Positions 8,477 through 16,801 of a stretch of 36,178 bases of DNA are shown here, piece by piece. The translations under genes were made by a program, and so were the position numbers. Positions within the stretch are counted from its first letter, which is position 1, and every line of letters starts with the position of its first letter. The stretch comes from Caldilineales bacterium (GTDB lineage: Bacteria > Chloroflexota > Anaerolineae > J102): contig JAIBAP010000013.1 in assembly GCA_019695115.1 (NCBI GenBank), positions 1-36,178 of the forward strand. Direction: 5' to 3'. The notes below the pieces were generated by a model. That model was not told the DNA's origin, searched no databases, and worked only from the letters and a program-made list of their open reading frames with translations.

Positions 8477-8595
8477 ACGCACCACGCACCACGCACCACG
8501 CACTACGGAACCCGGAACCCAGAACTCGGAACACTGAACACGCACCACGCACCACGCACCACGGAACCCAGAACTCGGAACTCGGAACACCCGAC
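8477..8595 (+). repeat. Perfect-register array of 17 heptamers abutting a start codon
   Basis: Seventeen 7-mers (ACGCACC, ACGCACT, ACGGAAC, CCGGAAC, CCAGAAC, TCGGAAC, ACTGAAC, ACCCGAC) run without slippage and end exactly before the ATG at 8596. The unit drifts from ACGCACC to xxGGAAC while the 7-nt period holds. Confidence 0.9.
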
Positions 8596-9408
8596 ATGCC
8601 CAACCCCTGGACCAACCCCGACCTGCTGCCGCCCGACGAGGCCCGCAGCCTGGCCCGCTTCATCGCCGCCCGCGCTGAAATCCCCGACCAGCGCCAGGCC
8701 TACGCCGCCCTGCTCGAAACCCTGGCGCCGCAACCCGGCGAACGGCTGCTGGACATGGGCTGCGGGGCCGGCAACCTGGCCCGGCGGCTGGCCGAACAGG
8801 TGGGCGAATCCGGCGAGGTGGTGGGGGCCGACATCAGCCAGGCCATGCTGGAAGTGGCGCGCGAGGGGTCGGCTTTGCCGCATCTGCGCTACGAACAGAC
8901 CGACGGCCTGGCTCTGCCCTTCCCCGCCGGCTACTTCGATGGCGCCATCCTTGCCCGCACCCTCATGCACGCACAGCACCCGCACGAGATCCTGGTCGAG
9001 TTGCGCCGGGTCGTGCGGCCCGGCGGCCGGCTGGCCATCCTGGAGGCCGATTGGGGGACGTGCACCGTCGACCACAGCAACCGGGCGCTCAGCCGCCGCA
9101 TCATCGACTGGCGCACCGACGCCATCGACGGCGACAACTGGATGGGCCGCCAACTGGTGGGGCGCTGTCTGGAGGCCGGATGGGAGATCGGCGCCGTCAG
9201 CATCCTCGCCACCATTGGCCGCAACGCCTCCACCACCCATTTCGGCAGCCTGCGCCGCTGCGCCGACCTGGCCATCCAGCACAGGATCATCACCCAGGCC
9301 GAGTACGACGCCTGGGTGGGCGAACTGGACGAGCGTTTGGCCGCCGGCCGCTTCTTCGCTACGATCAACGAAACTATTGTGCTGGCCCGCAAACCGGAGT
9401 TCATCTGA
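8596..9408 (+). CDS. Class I SAM-dependent methyltransferase
   Basis: This 270-aa protein is a UbiE/Methyltransf_11-type enzyme: SAM motif I LLDMGCGAGNLARRLAE, acidic loop GADIS, and a post-III LRRVVRPGGRLAILE. It begins MPNPWTNPDLLPPDEARSLA, as stand-alone small-molecule methylases do. The ATG directly follows a heptamer array with no SD; an in-frame ATG at 8446 would translate the array and is rejected. Lying among glycosyltransferases and radical SAM genes, it probably methylates the same product. The substrate is unknown. Confidence 0.8.
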   Translation: MPNPWTNPDLLPPDEARSLARFIAARAEIPDQRQAYAALLETLAPQPGERLLDMGCGAGNLARRLAEQVGESGEVVGADISQAMLEVAREGSALPHLRYEQTDGLALPFPAGYFDGAILARTLMHAQHPHEILVELRRVVRPGGRLAILEADWGTCTVDHSNRALSRRIIDWRTDAIDGDNWMGRQLVGRCLEAGWEIGAVSILATIGRNASTTHFGSLRRCADLAIQHRIITQAEYDAWVGELDERLAAGRFFATINETIVLARKPEFI

Positions 9409-9429
9409 GCGGCCCAAAGGAACGAAACC

Positions 9430-10422
9430 ATGCCCTATTCCGTTGGCATCGGCCTCACCAATGCCTGTAACCTGACCTGCGCCCATTGCTACCGCCCCAC
9501 CGACCGCATCGACTACGTGCCGCTGGCGGCCATCCAGACGATCTGCGAATCGCTGCCGGTGGGCAGCATGGGCATGGGCACGGGCGAGAACATCCTCCAC
9601 CCCGAATTTGGCGAGATCGTGCACTATCTGCACGGTCGCGGGGTCAAACTCAGCCTCGCCTCCAACGGCTTCGGCCTGACGGCGATGAGCGACGAGTTGT
9701 TGGGCATGTTCAACGACCTGGAGGTCTCGATCGATTATCCCACGCGGGCGCAGCAGGATGGGCTGCGCGGTGATGGCAACTGGGAGCTGGTGCACCGGGC
9801 CATCGACCGCTGCCATCGGGCGGGCAAGTCGGTGTCGATCCTGGCGACGCTGATGAAGACCAACTGCGACCAAATGGCCGAGATGGTGGCCCTTGCTCGC
9901 GGCTTGGGGGCGCATCTGCGAGTCAATGTCTATCAGGCCGTGCGCACCGACGCCTTCCGGCTGAGCTACGAGCAGTTCTGGCGGGCCTATCGCCAACTGT
10001 TCGAGGCCGGGCTGGTGGTAAGCTGCAGTGAGCCGATCGTGCGCGCAGTCATGGGCCTGCCAGATGTGGAATCGCCGTGCGGGCGCAACAGCATCCGCTT
10101 CGACATGCGCGGCCGCATCATCCCTTGCGTCTATTGGCCGGTGGATGGCGCCAATCCCTACACCGTGGCCGACCTGGTGGAGAAGCGAGAAGCGGTGCTC
10201 GACCACGCCTACTTCCAGCAAGCCCGCCGCCAACCTGAAGACGCCGCCCACTGCCCCTGCCAGGGTGGCTGCGCCAGCCGCCGCGCCCTCGACCACAAGC
10301 TGGACGGCCACGACGAGTACTGCCCCTGGGCGCACGGCGATGCCATCGACCTGCCCTGGCATCCCGCTCCAGCCGTCGATCTCGTCCGCAGCCGCAACGT
10401 CTGCACAACCATCGTGGTCTGA
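9430..10422 (+). CDS. Radical SAM enzyme with Cys-rich SPASM-like C terminus
   Basis: This 330-aa protein has the [4Fe-4S] motif C13-x3-C17-x2-C20 (CNLTCAHC), a MGTGENILHPEF segment in the place of the usual GGE, and a Cys-rich end: SPCGRNSIRF, IIPCVYWP, CPCQGGC and EYCPW, fitting auxiliary clusters of SPASM/twitch enzymes. The start ATG 9430 has AAAGGA upstream. The stop is followed by the 10473 array and a second radical SAM gene. No precursor peptide was found nearby; a role in small-molecule or glycan-linked chemistry is inference. Confidence 0.8.
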   Translation: MPYSVGIGLTNACNLTCAHCYRPTDRIDYVPLAAIQTICESLPVGSMGMGTGENILHPEFGEIVHYLHGRGVKLSLASNGFGLTAMSDELLGMFNDLEVSIDYPTRAQQDGLRGDGNWELVHRAIDRCHRAGKSVSILATLMKTNCDQMAEMVALARGLGAHLRVNVYQAVRTDAFRLSYEQFWRAYRQLFEAGLVVSCSEPIVRAVMGLPDVESPCGRNSIRFDMRGRIIPCVYWPVDGANPYTVADLVEKREAVLDHAYFQQARRQPEDAAHCPCQGGCASRRALDHKLDGHDEYCPWAHGDAIDLPWHPAPAVDLVRSRNVCTTIVV

Positions 10423-10472
10423 GTGCAGATAGCAAGCGCCCGTTCGCACCTGGGCGTGCTCACTCCCCAACT

Positions 10473-10661
10473 CACGCCTCACGCCTCACGCCTCACGCCT
10501 CACGCCTCACGCTTCACCCCTCACGCCTCACGCCCCACGCCTCACGCCCCACACTTCACGCTTCACGTTTCACGCCTCACGCTTCACGCCTCACACTTCA
10601 CGCCTCACGCCCCACGCCTCACGCCCCACGCCTCACGCCTCACGTTTCACGCCTCACGCCC
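10473..10661 (+). repeat. Perfect-register array of 27 heptamers (CACGCCT)
   Basis: Twenty-seven 7-mers follow one another without slippage: mainly CACGCCT, with CACGCCC, CACGCTT, CACGTTT, CACACTT and one CACCCCT. The array ends 2 nt before the ATG at 10664. Changes are mostly C/T transitions in the last three positions, while CAC stays fixed. Confidence 0.9.
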
Positions 10662-10663
10662 TC

Positions 10664-11707
10664 ATGCCCACCTCGACCATCGAACTGACCACGCGCACGA
10701 CCCTGGCCCCGGCCCTGCCCACACAGCTCTACATCGAGGTCACCAACTACTGCAACTCGCTCTGCGTCTCCTGCCCGCTGACCTACGACCACTTCCTCCC
10801 CATCGAGCCGAAGCATCACCTCAGTTGGGAGAACTTCCGCCGTATCGTCGATCAGGTGCCTGAGATCCGGCGGGCCGTGCTGCACGGCATCGGCGAACCG
10901 CTGCTCAACCGCGACCTGCCGCGCTTCGTGGCCCATCTCAAGGAACGGGGGGCCTGGGTGCTGTTCAACACCAACGCCGTCCTCCTCGACCGGCGCCGGG
11001 GCGACGCCCTGGCCGAGGCCGGGCTGGACGAGCTGCGCGTCTCCCTCGACGCCGTCACACCCGATCTCTATGCCCGGCTGCGCGGCATCGACGCCCTGCC
11101 TCGCATCCTCGACAATCTGCGGGACTTCGTGGCCCGGCACGGCGGGCGCGAACGGCCCCGGCTCTCGCTTTGGTTCGTGGGTATGCACGAGAACCTGCAC
11201 CAATTGCCCGCCTTCGTGCGGCTGGGCGCCGACCTGGGCGCGCCGGAAGTCTATTTGCAGCGGCTGGTGTTCTTTGGCGATGGCGAACGCATCGCCGAAA
11301 ATGCGACCATGGTCCCGGAGCAGTCGCTCTTCGCCAGCCTGGAACAGCAGCAGGCGGCATTGATCGTGGAATGCGAGCGTCTGGCCGCCGAATTGGGCCT
11401 CAAATTCCAGGCTTCGGGTGCGACCACGCCGCACGAGAGCGTAGCCGTCAAAGGCGACCACCCCTGGCAGGGCTGTATGCGACCGTGGCGATTGATGTAC
11501 ATCACCGCCAACGGCAACGCCCTGCCCTGCTGCATCGCCCCCTTCGCCACGCCCGACTACGGCAGCATCCTGCTGGGGAATGTCTTTGCGCAGCCGCTGG
11601 CCGAGGTGTGGAACGGGCCGCGCTATCAAGACCTGCGGGCGGCGGTGCTAAGCCAGGCGCCGTCGCCCCGGCCGTGCCAGTTTTGCGGCGTCAAATGGAG
11701 CTTGTGA
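10664..11707 (+). CDS. Radical SAM/SPASM enzyme
   Basis: This 347-aa protein has C30-x3-C34-x2-C37 (CNSLCVSCP), the GIGEPLLN motif for SAM binding, VSLDAVTPDLYARLRG, and a C-terminal SPASM-type set: GCMRPW, ALPCCIAPF, and CQFCG near the end. It resembles the MoaA/PqqE/anSME branch. The ATG lies 2 nt after a heptamer array and has no SD. It overlaps the downstream membrane gene by 13 nt (or 4 nt if that gene starts at GTG 11704). It differs from the first radical SAM in layout, so the two are not recent duplicates. Confidence 0.85.
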   Translation: MPTSTIELTTRTTLAPALPTQLYIEVTNYCNSLCVSCPLTYDHFLPIEPKHHLSWENFRRIVDQVPEIRRAVLHGIGEPLLNRDLPRFVAHLKERGAWVLFNTNAVLLDRRRGDALAEAGLDELRVSLDAVTPDLYARLRGIDALPRILDNLRDFVARHGGRERPRLSLWFVGMHENLHQLPAFVRLGADLGAPEVYLQRLVFFGDGERIAENATMVPEQSLFASLEQQQAALIVECERLAAELGLKFQASGATTPHESVAVKGDHPWQGCMRPWRLMYITANGNALPCCIAPFATPDYGSILLGNVFAQPLAEVWNGPRYQDLRAAVLSQAPSPRPCQFCGVKWSL

Positions 11708-13242
11708 AACGCCTGGCAGGGCGAGGGTGGGCGGCGCTGGCCGGACTCGGCCTGGTCTCGCTGGCGATCTATGCCTGGCTGGGATGGCGTTATCCGCTGG
11801 CCGAATTTCTGCGCTGGTCGCGCGCGGGCTGGTTCCCGCCCCAAGAGGCCGACCTGGGCAGCCTGCTCCCCCACCTGGCCGCCTACCTGGGCCTGTTTGC
11901 CGCCTACGCCCTGGCCCTGCGCCTCAGCCAGCCCGGCCGGACGCCGGACGCCGGGCGGAGCAAGGTGGGCGTGGTGCTGGTCGTCTGGCTCCTGGCCTCG
12001 CTGCTGATGCTGCGGGTCACGCCCGGCGGCGATTCGCACGATGTCTTCGACTACCTCTACCGGGGCCGGATGCTGGTCGAGCAAGGGGCCAGCCCGCTGA
12101 CGACGACGCCCAACGACCTGCCCCGGCAGCCGTTCTACTATTACACCGCCTGGAAGAAGCACGTGGACACCTACGGCCCGGCCTGGGAATATGCCAGCGG
12201 CGGTGTGGCCGGGGTCGTGGGCCGGGGGTTGGAGCGATTCGAGTTGTCGCCCGCTCAGCACGTCTCCTGCCCCGCCTCCACCGCTTCCTGCCGGGCGCTG
12301 ATGGCCTATGTCAGCGGCTATCGGCTGCTGGCCATCCTGCTGGCGCTGATCTCCGGCGGACTGATCGCGGCCATCGTGCGGCGGGATGACAGCCGGCTGA
12401 TCCTCCCCGCTCTCGTCGCCTGGTTCTGGAACCCGCTCGTGATCAGCTCGACGGCCCTGGGCGCCCACAACGACGCCCTGCTGCTGGCGCTGCTGCTGGC
12501 GGCCTTTGGGTGTTACCAGCGGCGTTGGTGGCTGGCGGGTCTTTTGCTGCTGGCCCTCAGCGCCCATGTCAAGCTCACGGCCTTGATCTGGGCGCCGGCC
12601 ATGGTCTTCTGGCTGTGGCGACAGGTCGGGCTGCGCCGGACGGTTTTCCTCAGCCTCGCCGCCCTGCTGATCACCCTCCCCCTCTCCTGGCTGCTATACT
12701 GGCCGTTGGGCGGCTGGGCCAGCCTGCCGCGGATGTTGCACGAACGGCTGTTGTTTGTGGCCAATTCGCCCTGGCAGCTGCTGCACTACTATCTCTACAA
12801 AGTCCGAGAATGGCCGTTGGATACGGTGCGGCTTTACTCCACGCGGCTGCCGAGCTATCTCTTTGCCGTGGCCGGTCTAGCGGTCTCGGCCTGGCTGGTC
12901 TGGCGGCGTGGGGGAGCGAAATCGGAGCGCCGGCTGTGGGGGGCAGCGACGGCGGTGGCGCTGCTCTATCTGCTGGTGGGCAGCTTCTGGTTCCAGCACT
13001 GGTACATGGTCTGGGCGGCGGCCCCGGCCGCCCTGCTCCCCGACCATCCTTTCACCCGCCGCATCTTGCCCTGGCTGTGTTTCGGGGCGATGTGCAGCAA
13101 CATCGTCTACGACGCCTTTGCCCGGCTCCCGGCCCCGGCGCTCACCCCGCCGCAGTTGCAGGCGCTGGTGGTGGCGTTGGTTTGGGCGCCGGCGGGGGTG
13201 GCGTTTTTGCGGGTGCGAAGTAGTAGGTGCGACGCACTTTGA
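11695..13242 (+). CDS. GT-C family polytopic membrane glycosyltransferase
   Basis: This 515-aa protein has roughly ten or more hydrophobic helices and, in the first extracytoplasmic loop, DSHDVFDYLYRGRMLVEQGA, the acidic signature of GT-C mannosyl/arabinosyl-type transferases that use polyprenyl-phosphate sugars. It would transfer a sugar on the outer face of the membrane and is a logical partner of the GT2. ATG 11695 is used here; GTG 11704, preceded by GGAG, is equally possible. Its last eight codons (RSSRCDAL-stop) come from a palindrome at 13222-13260, suggesting the original C terminus was replaced. Confidence 0.75.
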   Translation: MELVKRLAGRGWAALAGLGLVSLAIYAWLGWRYPLAEFLRWSRAGWFPPQEADLGSLLPHLAAYLGLFAAYALALRLSQPGRTPDAGRSKVGVVLVVWLLASLLMLRVTPGGDSHDVFDYLYRGRMLVEQGASPLTTTPNDLPRQPFYYYTAWKKHVDTYGPAWEYASGGVAGVVGRGLERFELSPAQHVSCPASTASCRALMAYVSGYRLLAILLALISGGLIAAIVRRDDSRLILPALVAWFWNPLVISSTALGAHNDALLLALLLAAFGCYQRRWWLAGLLLLALSAHVKLTALIWAPAMVFWLWRQVGLRRTVFLSLAALLITLPLSWLLYWPLGGWASLPRMLHERLLFVANSPWQLLHYYLYKVREWPLDTVRLYSTRLPSYLFAVAGLAVSAWLVWRRGGAKSERRLWGAATAVALLYLLVGSFWFQHWYMVWAAAPAALLPDHPFTRRILPWLCFGAMCSNIVYDAFARLPAPALTPPQLQALVVALVWAPAGVAFLRVRSSRCDAL

Positions 13243-13260
13243 AAGTGCGTCGCACCTACT
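13222..13260. terminator. 39-nt perfect palindrome between convergent genes
   Basis: Two 19-nt arms (AGTAGGTGCGACGCACTTT and its exact complement) flank a single G at 13241. The stop codon of the GT-C gene sits at the centre, and coxL ends at 13267 on the other strand. It would form a strong hairpin in either RNA, but it has no U-tract. It may be a bidirectional terminator or an inserted repeat. Confidence 0.6.
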
Positions 13261-13266
13261 GCGCGC

Positions 13267-15606
13267 TCACCTCCCCGCCGGCGCCATCAACTCATACAAC
13301 CGATTCGGACTGAGCGGGATCTCCAGGATCTCCAGCTGGTACTCAGGCAGGGCGTCTTCGATGGCCTGGGCGAAGAGCGGCCCCACCGGGATCGCCCCCG
13401 CCTCGCCCGCGCCCTTGATCCCCAGCGGGTTCAGCGGCGAGGGCGTCTCGATGTGGTCCATGTGGATGGGCGGGACTTCCATCGCTGTCGGGATCAGGTA
13501 GTCCATGTACGAGGCGCTGAGCATCTGACCGCTCTCGTCGAAGACCAACTTCTCGTAGAAGGCGTTGCCGATGCCCTGGGCGATGCCGCCCTGCACCTGG
13601 CCCTCCAGGATCAGCGGGTTGATCACCCGGCCGCAGTCGTGTACGGTGACGTATTTCTTGATCTCCAGCATCGCCGTCTCCGGATCGACTTCGACGATCA
13701 TGGCGTGGATGCCGCTGGCCGTGACCCCCCGTTCGGGGCCGTAGTAGGCGGATGCCTCCAGCCCTGGCTCGATCCCTGGCTTCACCGCCCCGCGCAGGGG
13801 ATTGGCCTTGGCCGCCAAATCGCCCAGCTTGATCGCCGAAGCGGGCGCGCCTTTCACGCGCACGGCGCCATCCACCAATTCCAGGTCTTCCTCGGCGGCC
13901 TCAAGTTCCTCGCTGGCGAACTTGAGGATCTTCTTGCGCACCGCCACCGCCGCGGCATGGATGGCATTGCCCGCCACCACCGCCCCCCGGCTGGCAAATG
14001 TGCCCGTGCCCCAGTGGAAATCGGCCGTATCGCCGGTTGACATGCGCACATCGCGCACATCCACCCCTAGCTGATCCGCCACCACCTGGGCAAAGACGGT
14101 GAAATGCCCCTGGCCCTGAGTGCCGATCCCGGTCGCCACGCTCACCTTGCCGCCCGATTCGACGTTGATGCGGGCGCCCTCGTAGGGGCCGATGCCCGTG
14201 CCCTCGATGTAGCTGACGACGCCGATGCCCACATGTTTGCCCTGCGCCCGCAGCTTTGGCTGTTCTTCGCGCACGAAGTGGTCATAGCCGATCATCTCCA
14301 GGGCCTTGTCCAGGGCCGGTTCGTAGTCGCCGCTATCATAGACCAGCGGCACGAAATCCTGGAAGATGACCTCGTTGTTGTAGGGAAAACGGTCGGGCGG
14401 GATGAAATTGCGGCGGCGGATGTCGTTCTTGCTGATCCCCAGCTCTTTGGCGGCGAGGTCGAGCATCCTCTCCATCACAAAGACGCCATGCTGCCGGCCT
14501 GCCCCGCGATAGGGCGTGACGATGGGCTTGTTGGTGAAGACGGCCTTGAACTCCGATTCATAGGCGGGCACATCGTAGCAGCCCAGGAGTGTACACTGGC
14601 TGTTGATCGGCACAGTCAAACCGTAAGGGTCATAGGCGCCGGTGTCGTGCAGGAAGAAATCCTTGAAGCCGAGGATGCGGCCATCCCGGCTGAGGGCTAT
14701 CTCCGCCCAATGCACCTGATCTCGCTCCTGCGTGGTGGCGAAGAAGTTCTCGCGGCGGTCCTCGATCCACTTGACCGGCCGGCAAAGCTGCATCGACGCC
14801 CAGGGAATCAGCATCTCTTCGGGATAGAACATCATGATCTTGGGGCCGAAACCGCCGCCGATGAACGGAGCGATGACCCGCACCTGCGATTGCGCCAGTC
14901 CCAGCTTGTTGGCCAGGCCGTTGCGGATGGGGATGGGGGCCTGCGTGGTGTCCCAGATCGTCAACTGACGCATTTTGCCGTCCCAATTGGCCACCACGCC
15001 CCGGTTTTCCATCGCCTGGGCGCTGCCGTGGTCGTAGTAAAGCCGCCGCGAGAGGACGACATCGGCCCTTGCTTTGGCGGCGGCGTAGTCGCCTTTTTTC
15101 TGGATGGCGTGCGCGGCCAGGTTGTCGGCCAGATCGTCGTGGACCAGGGGGGCGGCCGGGTCGAGGGCCTTCTCCATGTCCACGACCGGCGGCAGGGGCG
15201 CCATCTCGACGAAGATGTCTTCGACGGCGTCCTCGGCAATGTAGCGGCTTTCGGCCACGACCATGACGATCGGCTCGCCCACATAGCGCACTTTGTCCCT
15301 GGCCAGAGGCGTGTGCGTGCGCTTGCTGAAGACGATGCCATCGATGGGCGGCGGCGAGACCAGCAGCGGCCCTGGCTCCCAATAGTCGCCCAGGTCGGCC
15401 GCCTCGTAGACGGCGATGACGCCGGGGCGCTGTTTGGCGAAGGAGGCGTCGATGCTGAGGATGCGGGCGTGGGCATAGTCACTGCGTTTGAAAGCCACGT
15501 GCAGCATCCCCGGCAGGTGCACGTCATCGGTGAACAGCGCCTGCCCGGTCAGCAGGGCGGGGTCTTCGTTGCGGGTGATGCGTTGGCCGAAATAGCGGGT
15601 TGTCAT
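13267..15606 (-). CDS. Molybdenum hydroxylase large subunit (form II CoxL-like)
   Basis: This 779-aa catalytic subunit of the xanthine dehydrogenase/CO dehydrogenase family has the N-terminal a/b hammerhead (VRYVGEPIVMVVAE), MoCo-binding IGGGFGPK (249-256), PYRGAGR (365-371), and the C-terminal catalytic Glu in KGAGEAGAIP. True CO dehydrogenase (form I) has AYRCSFR; the AYRGAGR-type seen here marks form II enzymes, whose substrate is often not CO. Start ATG 15606 (MTTRYFGQRI) is preferred over 15663, which adds 19 unalignable residues. It is separated from coxS by a TA remnant. It should form a complex with the M and S subunits. Confidence 0.9.
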   Translation of the reverse strand: MTTRYFGQRITRNEDPALLTGQALFTDDVHLPGMLHVAFKRSDYAHARILSIDASFAKQRPGVIAVYEAADLGDYWEPGPLLVSPPPIDGIVFSKRTHTPLARDKVRYVGEPIVMVVAESRYIAEDAVEDIFVEMAPLPPVVDMEKALDPAAPLVHDDLADNLAAHAIQKKGDYAAAKARADVVLSRRLYYDHGSAQAMENRGVVANWDGKMRQLTIWDTTQAPIPIRNGLANKLGLAQSQVRVIAPFIGGGFGPKIMMFYPEEMLIPWASMQLCRPVKWIEDRRENFFATTQERDQVHWAEIALSRDGRILGFKDFFLHDTGAYDPYGLTVPINSQCTLLGCYDVPAYESEFKAVFTNKPIVTPYRGAGRQHGVFVMERMLDLAAKELGISKNDIRRRNFIPPDRFPYNNEVIFQDFVPLVYDSGDYEPALDKALEMIGYDHFVREEQPKLRAQGKHVGIGVVSYIEGTGIGPYEGARINVESGGKVSVATGIGTQGQGHFTVFAQVVADQLGVDVRDVRMSTGDTADFHWGTGTFASRGAVVAGNAIHAAAVAVRKKILKFASEELEAAEEDLELVDGAVRVKGAPASAIKLGDLAAKANPLRGAVKPGIEPGLEASAYYGPERGVTASGIHAMIVEVDPETAMLEIKKYVTVHDCGRVINPLILEGQVQGGIAQGIGNAFYEKLVFDESGQMLSASYMDYLIPTAMEVPPIHMDHIETPSPLNPLGIKGAGEAGAIPVGPLFAQAIEDALPEYQLEILEIPLSPNRLYELMAPAGR

Positions 15607-15637
15607 GGTTTTGCTCAGGGGCTGAGGGTCAGTAGAG

Positions 15638-16006
15638 TCAGGAGACGGTCTGATACGGTGCAATCAGAACATCAGCCGAAATGCCCAGGCTGGAGTGCAA
15701 TCTTCGAATCATTGACAAAGTCAGTGGTCGTTTTTTGGTCAGAACTTCTGAAACACGCGCACGACTGCCAATAAAGGGTTCCAAATCCTTGCGCGACAGA
15801 TCACGGCTTTCCATGTAATAATTCAACGCCTCGATAGGATCAGGATCCGGGATACTGTAATGATGATCCTCGTATCCTTCCACAAGCGCAGTCAATACTT
15901 CCAGACGATCTCCTTCCGGTGTTCCTGGCGATGCGTCGAAAAGCAGTTCTATTTCAGCCAAAGCGGCTGTATAGTCTGTCTCTGTCTTGATTGGTCGAAT
16001 ATTCAT
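15638..16006 (-). CDS. higA: HigA-family antitoxin (HTH)
   Basis: This 122-aa protein starts at ATG 16006 after a strong AGGAGG. It has the HigA layout: N-terminal helix region (YTAALAEIELLFDASPGTPE), then an XRE-type HTH with DPIEALNYYMESRDLSRKDL and SRARVSEVLTKKRPLTL. HigA normally binds HigB and represses their operon. The gene looks complete, but the HigB frame upstream is cut to about 27 codons. It lies inside the molybdenum hydroxylase operon in the same direction. Confidence 0.85.
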   Translation of the reverse strand: MNIRPIKTETDYTAALAEIELLFDASPGTPEGDRLEVLTALVEGYEDHHYSIPDPDPIEALNYYMESRDLSRKDLEPFIGSRARVSEVLTKKRPLTLSMIRRLHSSLGISADVLIAPYQTVS

Positions 16007-16019
16007 GGATTCCTCCTGC

Positions 16020-16100
16020 ATACCAGACTTGCAGGGCTTGCCTGGCATTGGTGTGGACTTCCCAAAACTCGCGCAGCGCTCTTCGAGAGATGATTCGCAT
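16020..16100 (-). pseudogene. higB: HigB toxin remnant (first ~27 codons)
   Basis: From ATG 16100 the frame reads MRIISRRALREFWEVHTNAR then QALQVWY, the conserved N terminus of HigB mRNA interferases. It breaks off there and runs directly into the AGGAGG and start of higA, leaving out roughly the last two thirds of the toxin. The deletion is precise enough to keep the higA ribosome site. It begins 5 nt after the stop of the 69-aa antitoxin-like gene. Confidence 0.75.
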
Positions 16101-16105
16101 GTTCG

Positions 16106-16315
16106 TTACTGATCATAACTCGTTCCCACTACGGGAGCAAGAGACGGAAGCTGGGCCAAGTGTGACCATGCCTCATCCTCCTCCGGCCGCTCCCAATCCC
16201 GCGCCAGCGCAGCCTCGCTGAGCAAAGCCAGTTCGCTGACTTCGCTTGTCGCTACTTCGTCGAGAATGGTGACGATGACGCTGTGTGGTTTCGAGTGATG
16301 GATGCGTTGCTTCAT
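16106..16315 (-). CDS. Small antitoxin-like protein
   Basis: This 69-aa protein starts at ATG 16315, overlapping the coxS stop by 4 nt (ATGA). It contains SELALLSEAALARDWERPEEDEAWSHL, a motif familiar from small antitoxin-like proteins found beside PIN or RelE toxins. No toxin follows apart from the 27-codon HigB remnant. It may be an orphan brought in with the higBA cassette, or a remnant of a different TA pair. Confidence 0.6.
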   Translation of the reverse strand: MKQRIHHSKPHSVIVTILDEVATSEVSELALLSEAALARDWERPEEDEAWSHLAQLPSLAPVVGTSYDQ

Positions 16316-16800
16316 GACCCCTCGCCTCGCATTTTCTGCGCCGCCAGCTGCACCGCCTCGACGATGTGCTGGTAGCCGGTGCAGCGGCAGAGATTGCCGG
16401 AGATGGCCAGGCGGATTTCGGCCTCGGTGGGGTTCGGGTTCTGCTCCAGATAAGGCAGCAGTGTCATCAGGAAACCGGGGGTGCAGAAGCCGCATTGCAG
16501 GCCGTGCGCCTGGCGGAACGCCTCTTGCAGCGGGTGCAGGTTCTGCGGGCCGGGGGCCAGGCCCTCCACCGTCATCAGCTGGTGGCCGTGGGCCTGGACG
16601 GCGAACATCAGGCACGAGCGCACGGGCTGGCCGTCGAACAGGACGGTGCAGGCGCCGCAGACGCCGTGTTCGCAGCCGACATGGGTGCCGGTCAGCCCCA
16701 GTTCGTGGCGCAAGAAATCGCTCAGCAGCAGCCGCGGCTCGACCGCGGCCTCATAGACCCGGCCGTTGACGGTGACGCTCACTTTCATCAATTCGCTCAT
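16312..16800 (-). CDS. Molybdenum hydroxylase 2Fe-2S subunit (CoxS-like)
   Basis: This 162-aa protein has both clusters: plant-ferredoxin type C43-x4-C48-x2-C51-x11-C63 (GCEHGVCGAC...C) and the C-terminal C103-x2-C106 ... C138-x-C140 (CGFC, CRC). It passes electrons from the molybdenum site to FAD. Start ATG 16800 follows GAGGAG and lies 1 nt after the coxM stop, showing translational coupling. Length is normal for the family. Confidence 0.93.
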   Translation of the reverse strand: MSELMKVSVTVNGRVYEAAVEPRLLLSDFLRHELGLTGTHVGCEHGVCGACTVLFDGQPVRSCLMFAVQAHGHQLMTVEGLAPGPQNLHPLQEAFRQAHGLQCGFCTPGFLMTLLPYLEQNPNPTEAEIRLAISGNLCRCTGYQHIVEAVQLAAQKMRGEGS

Positions 16801-16801
16801 C

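Noticed and set aside
8503-10482. 659-aa minus-strand ORF
   Set aside because: Antisense to the methyltransferase and first radical SAM genes, both with clear motifs; the reverse reading is low-complexity.
14104-15774. 556-aa plus-strand ORF
   Set aside because: It lies opposite the coxL-like gene, whose minus-strand product carries all family motifs; the plus frame is a GC-driven shadow.
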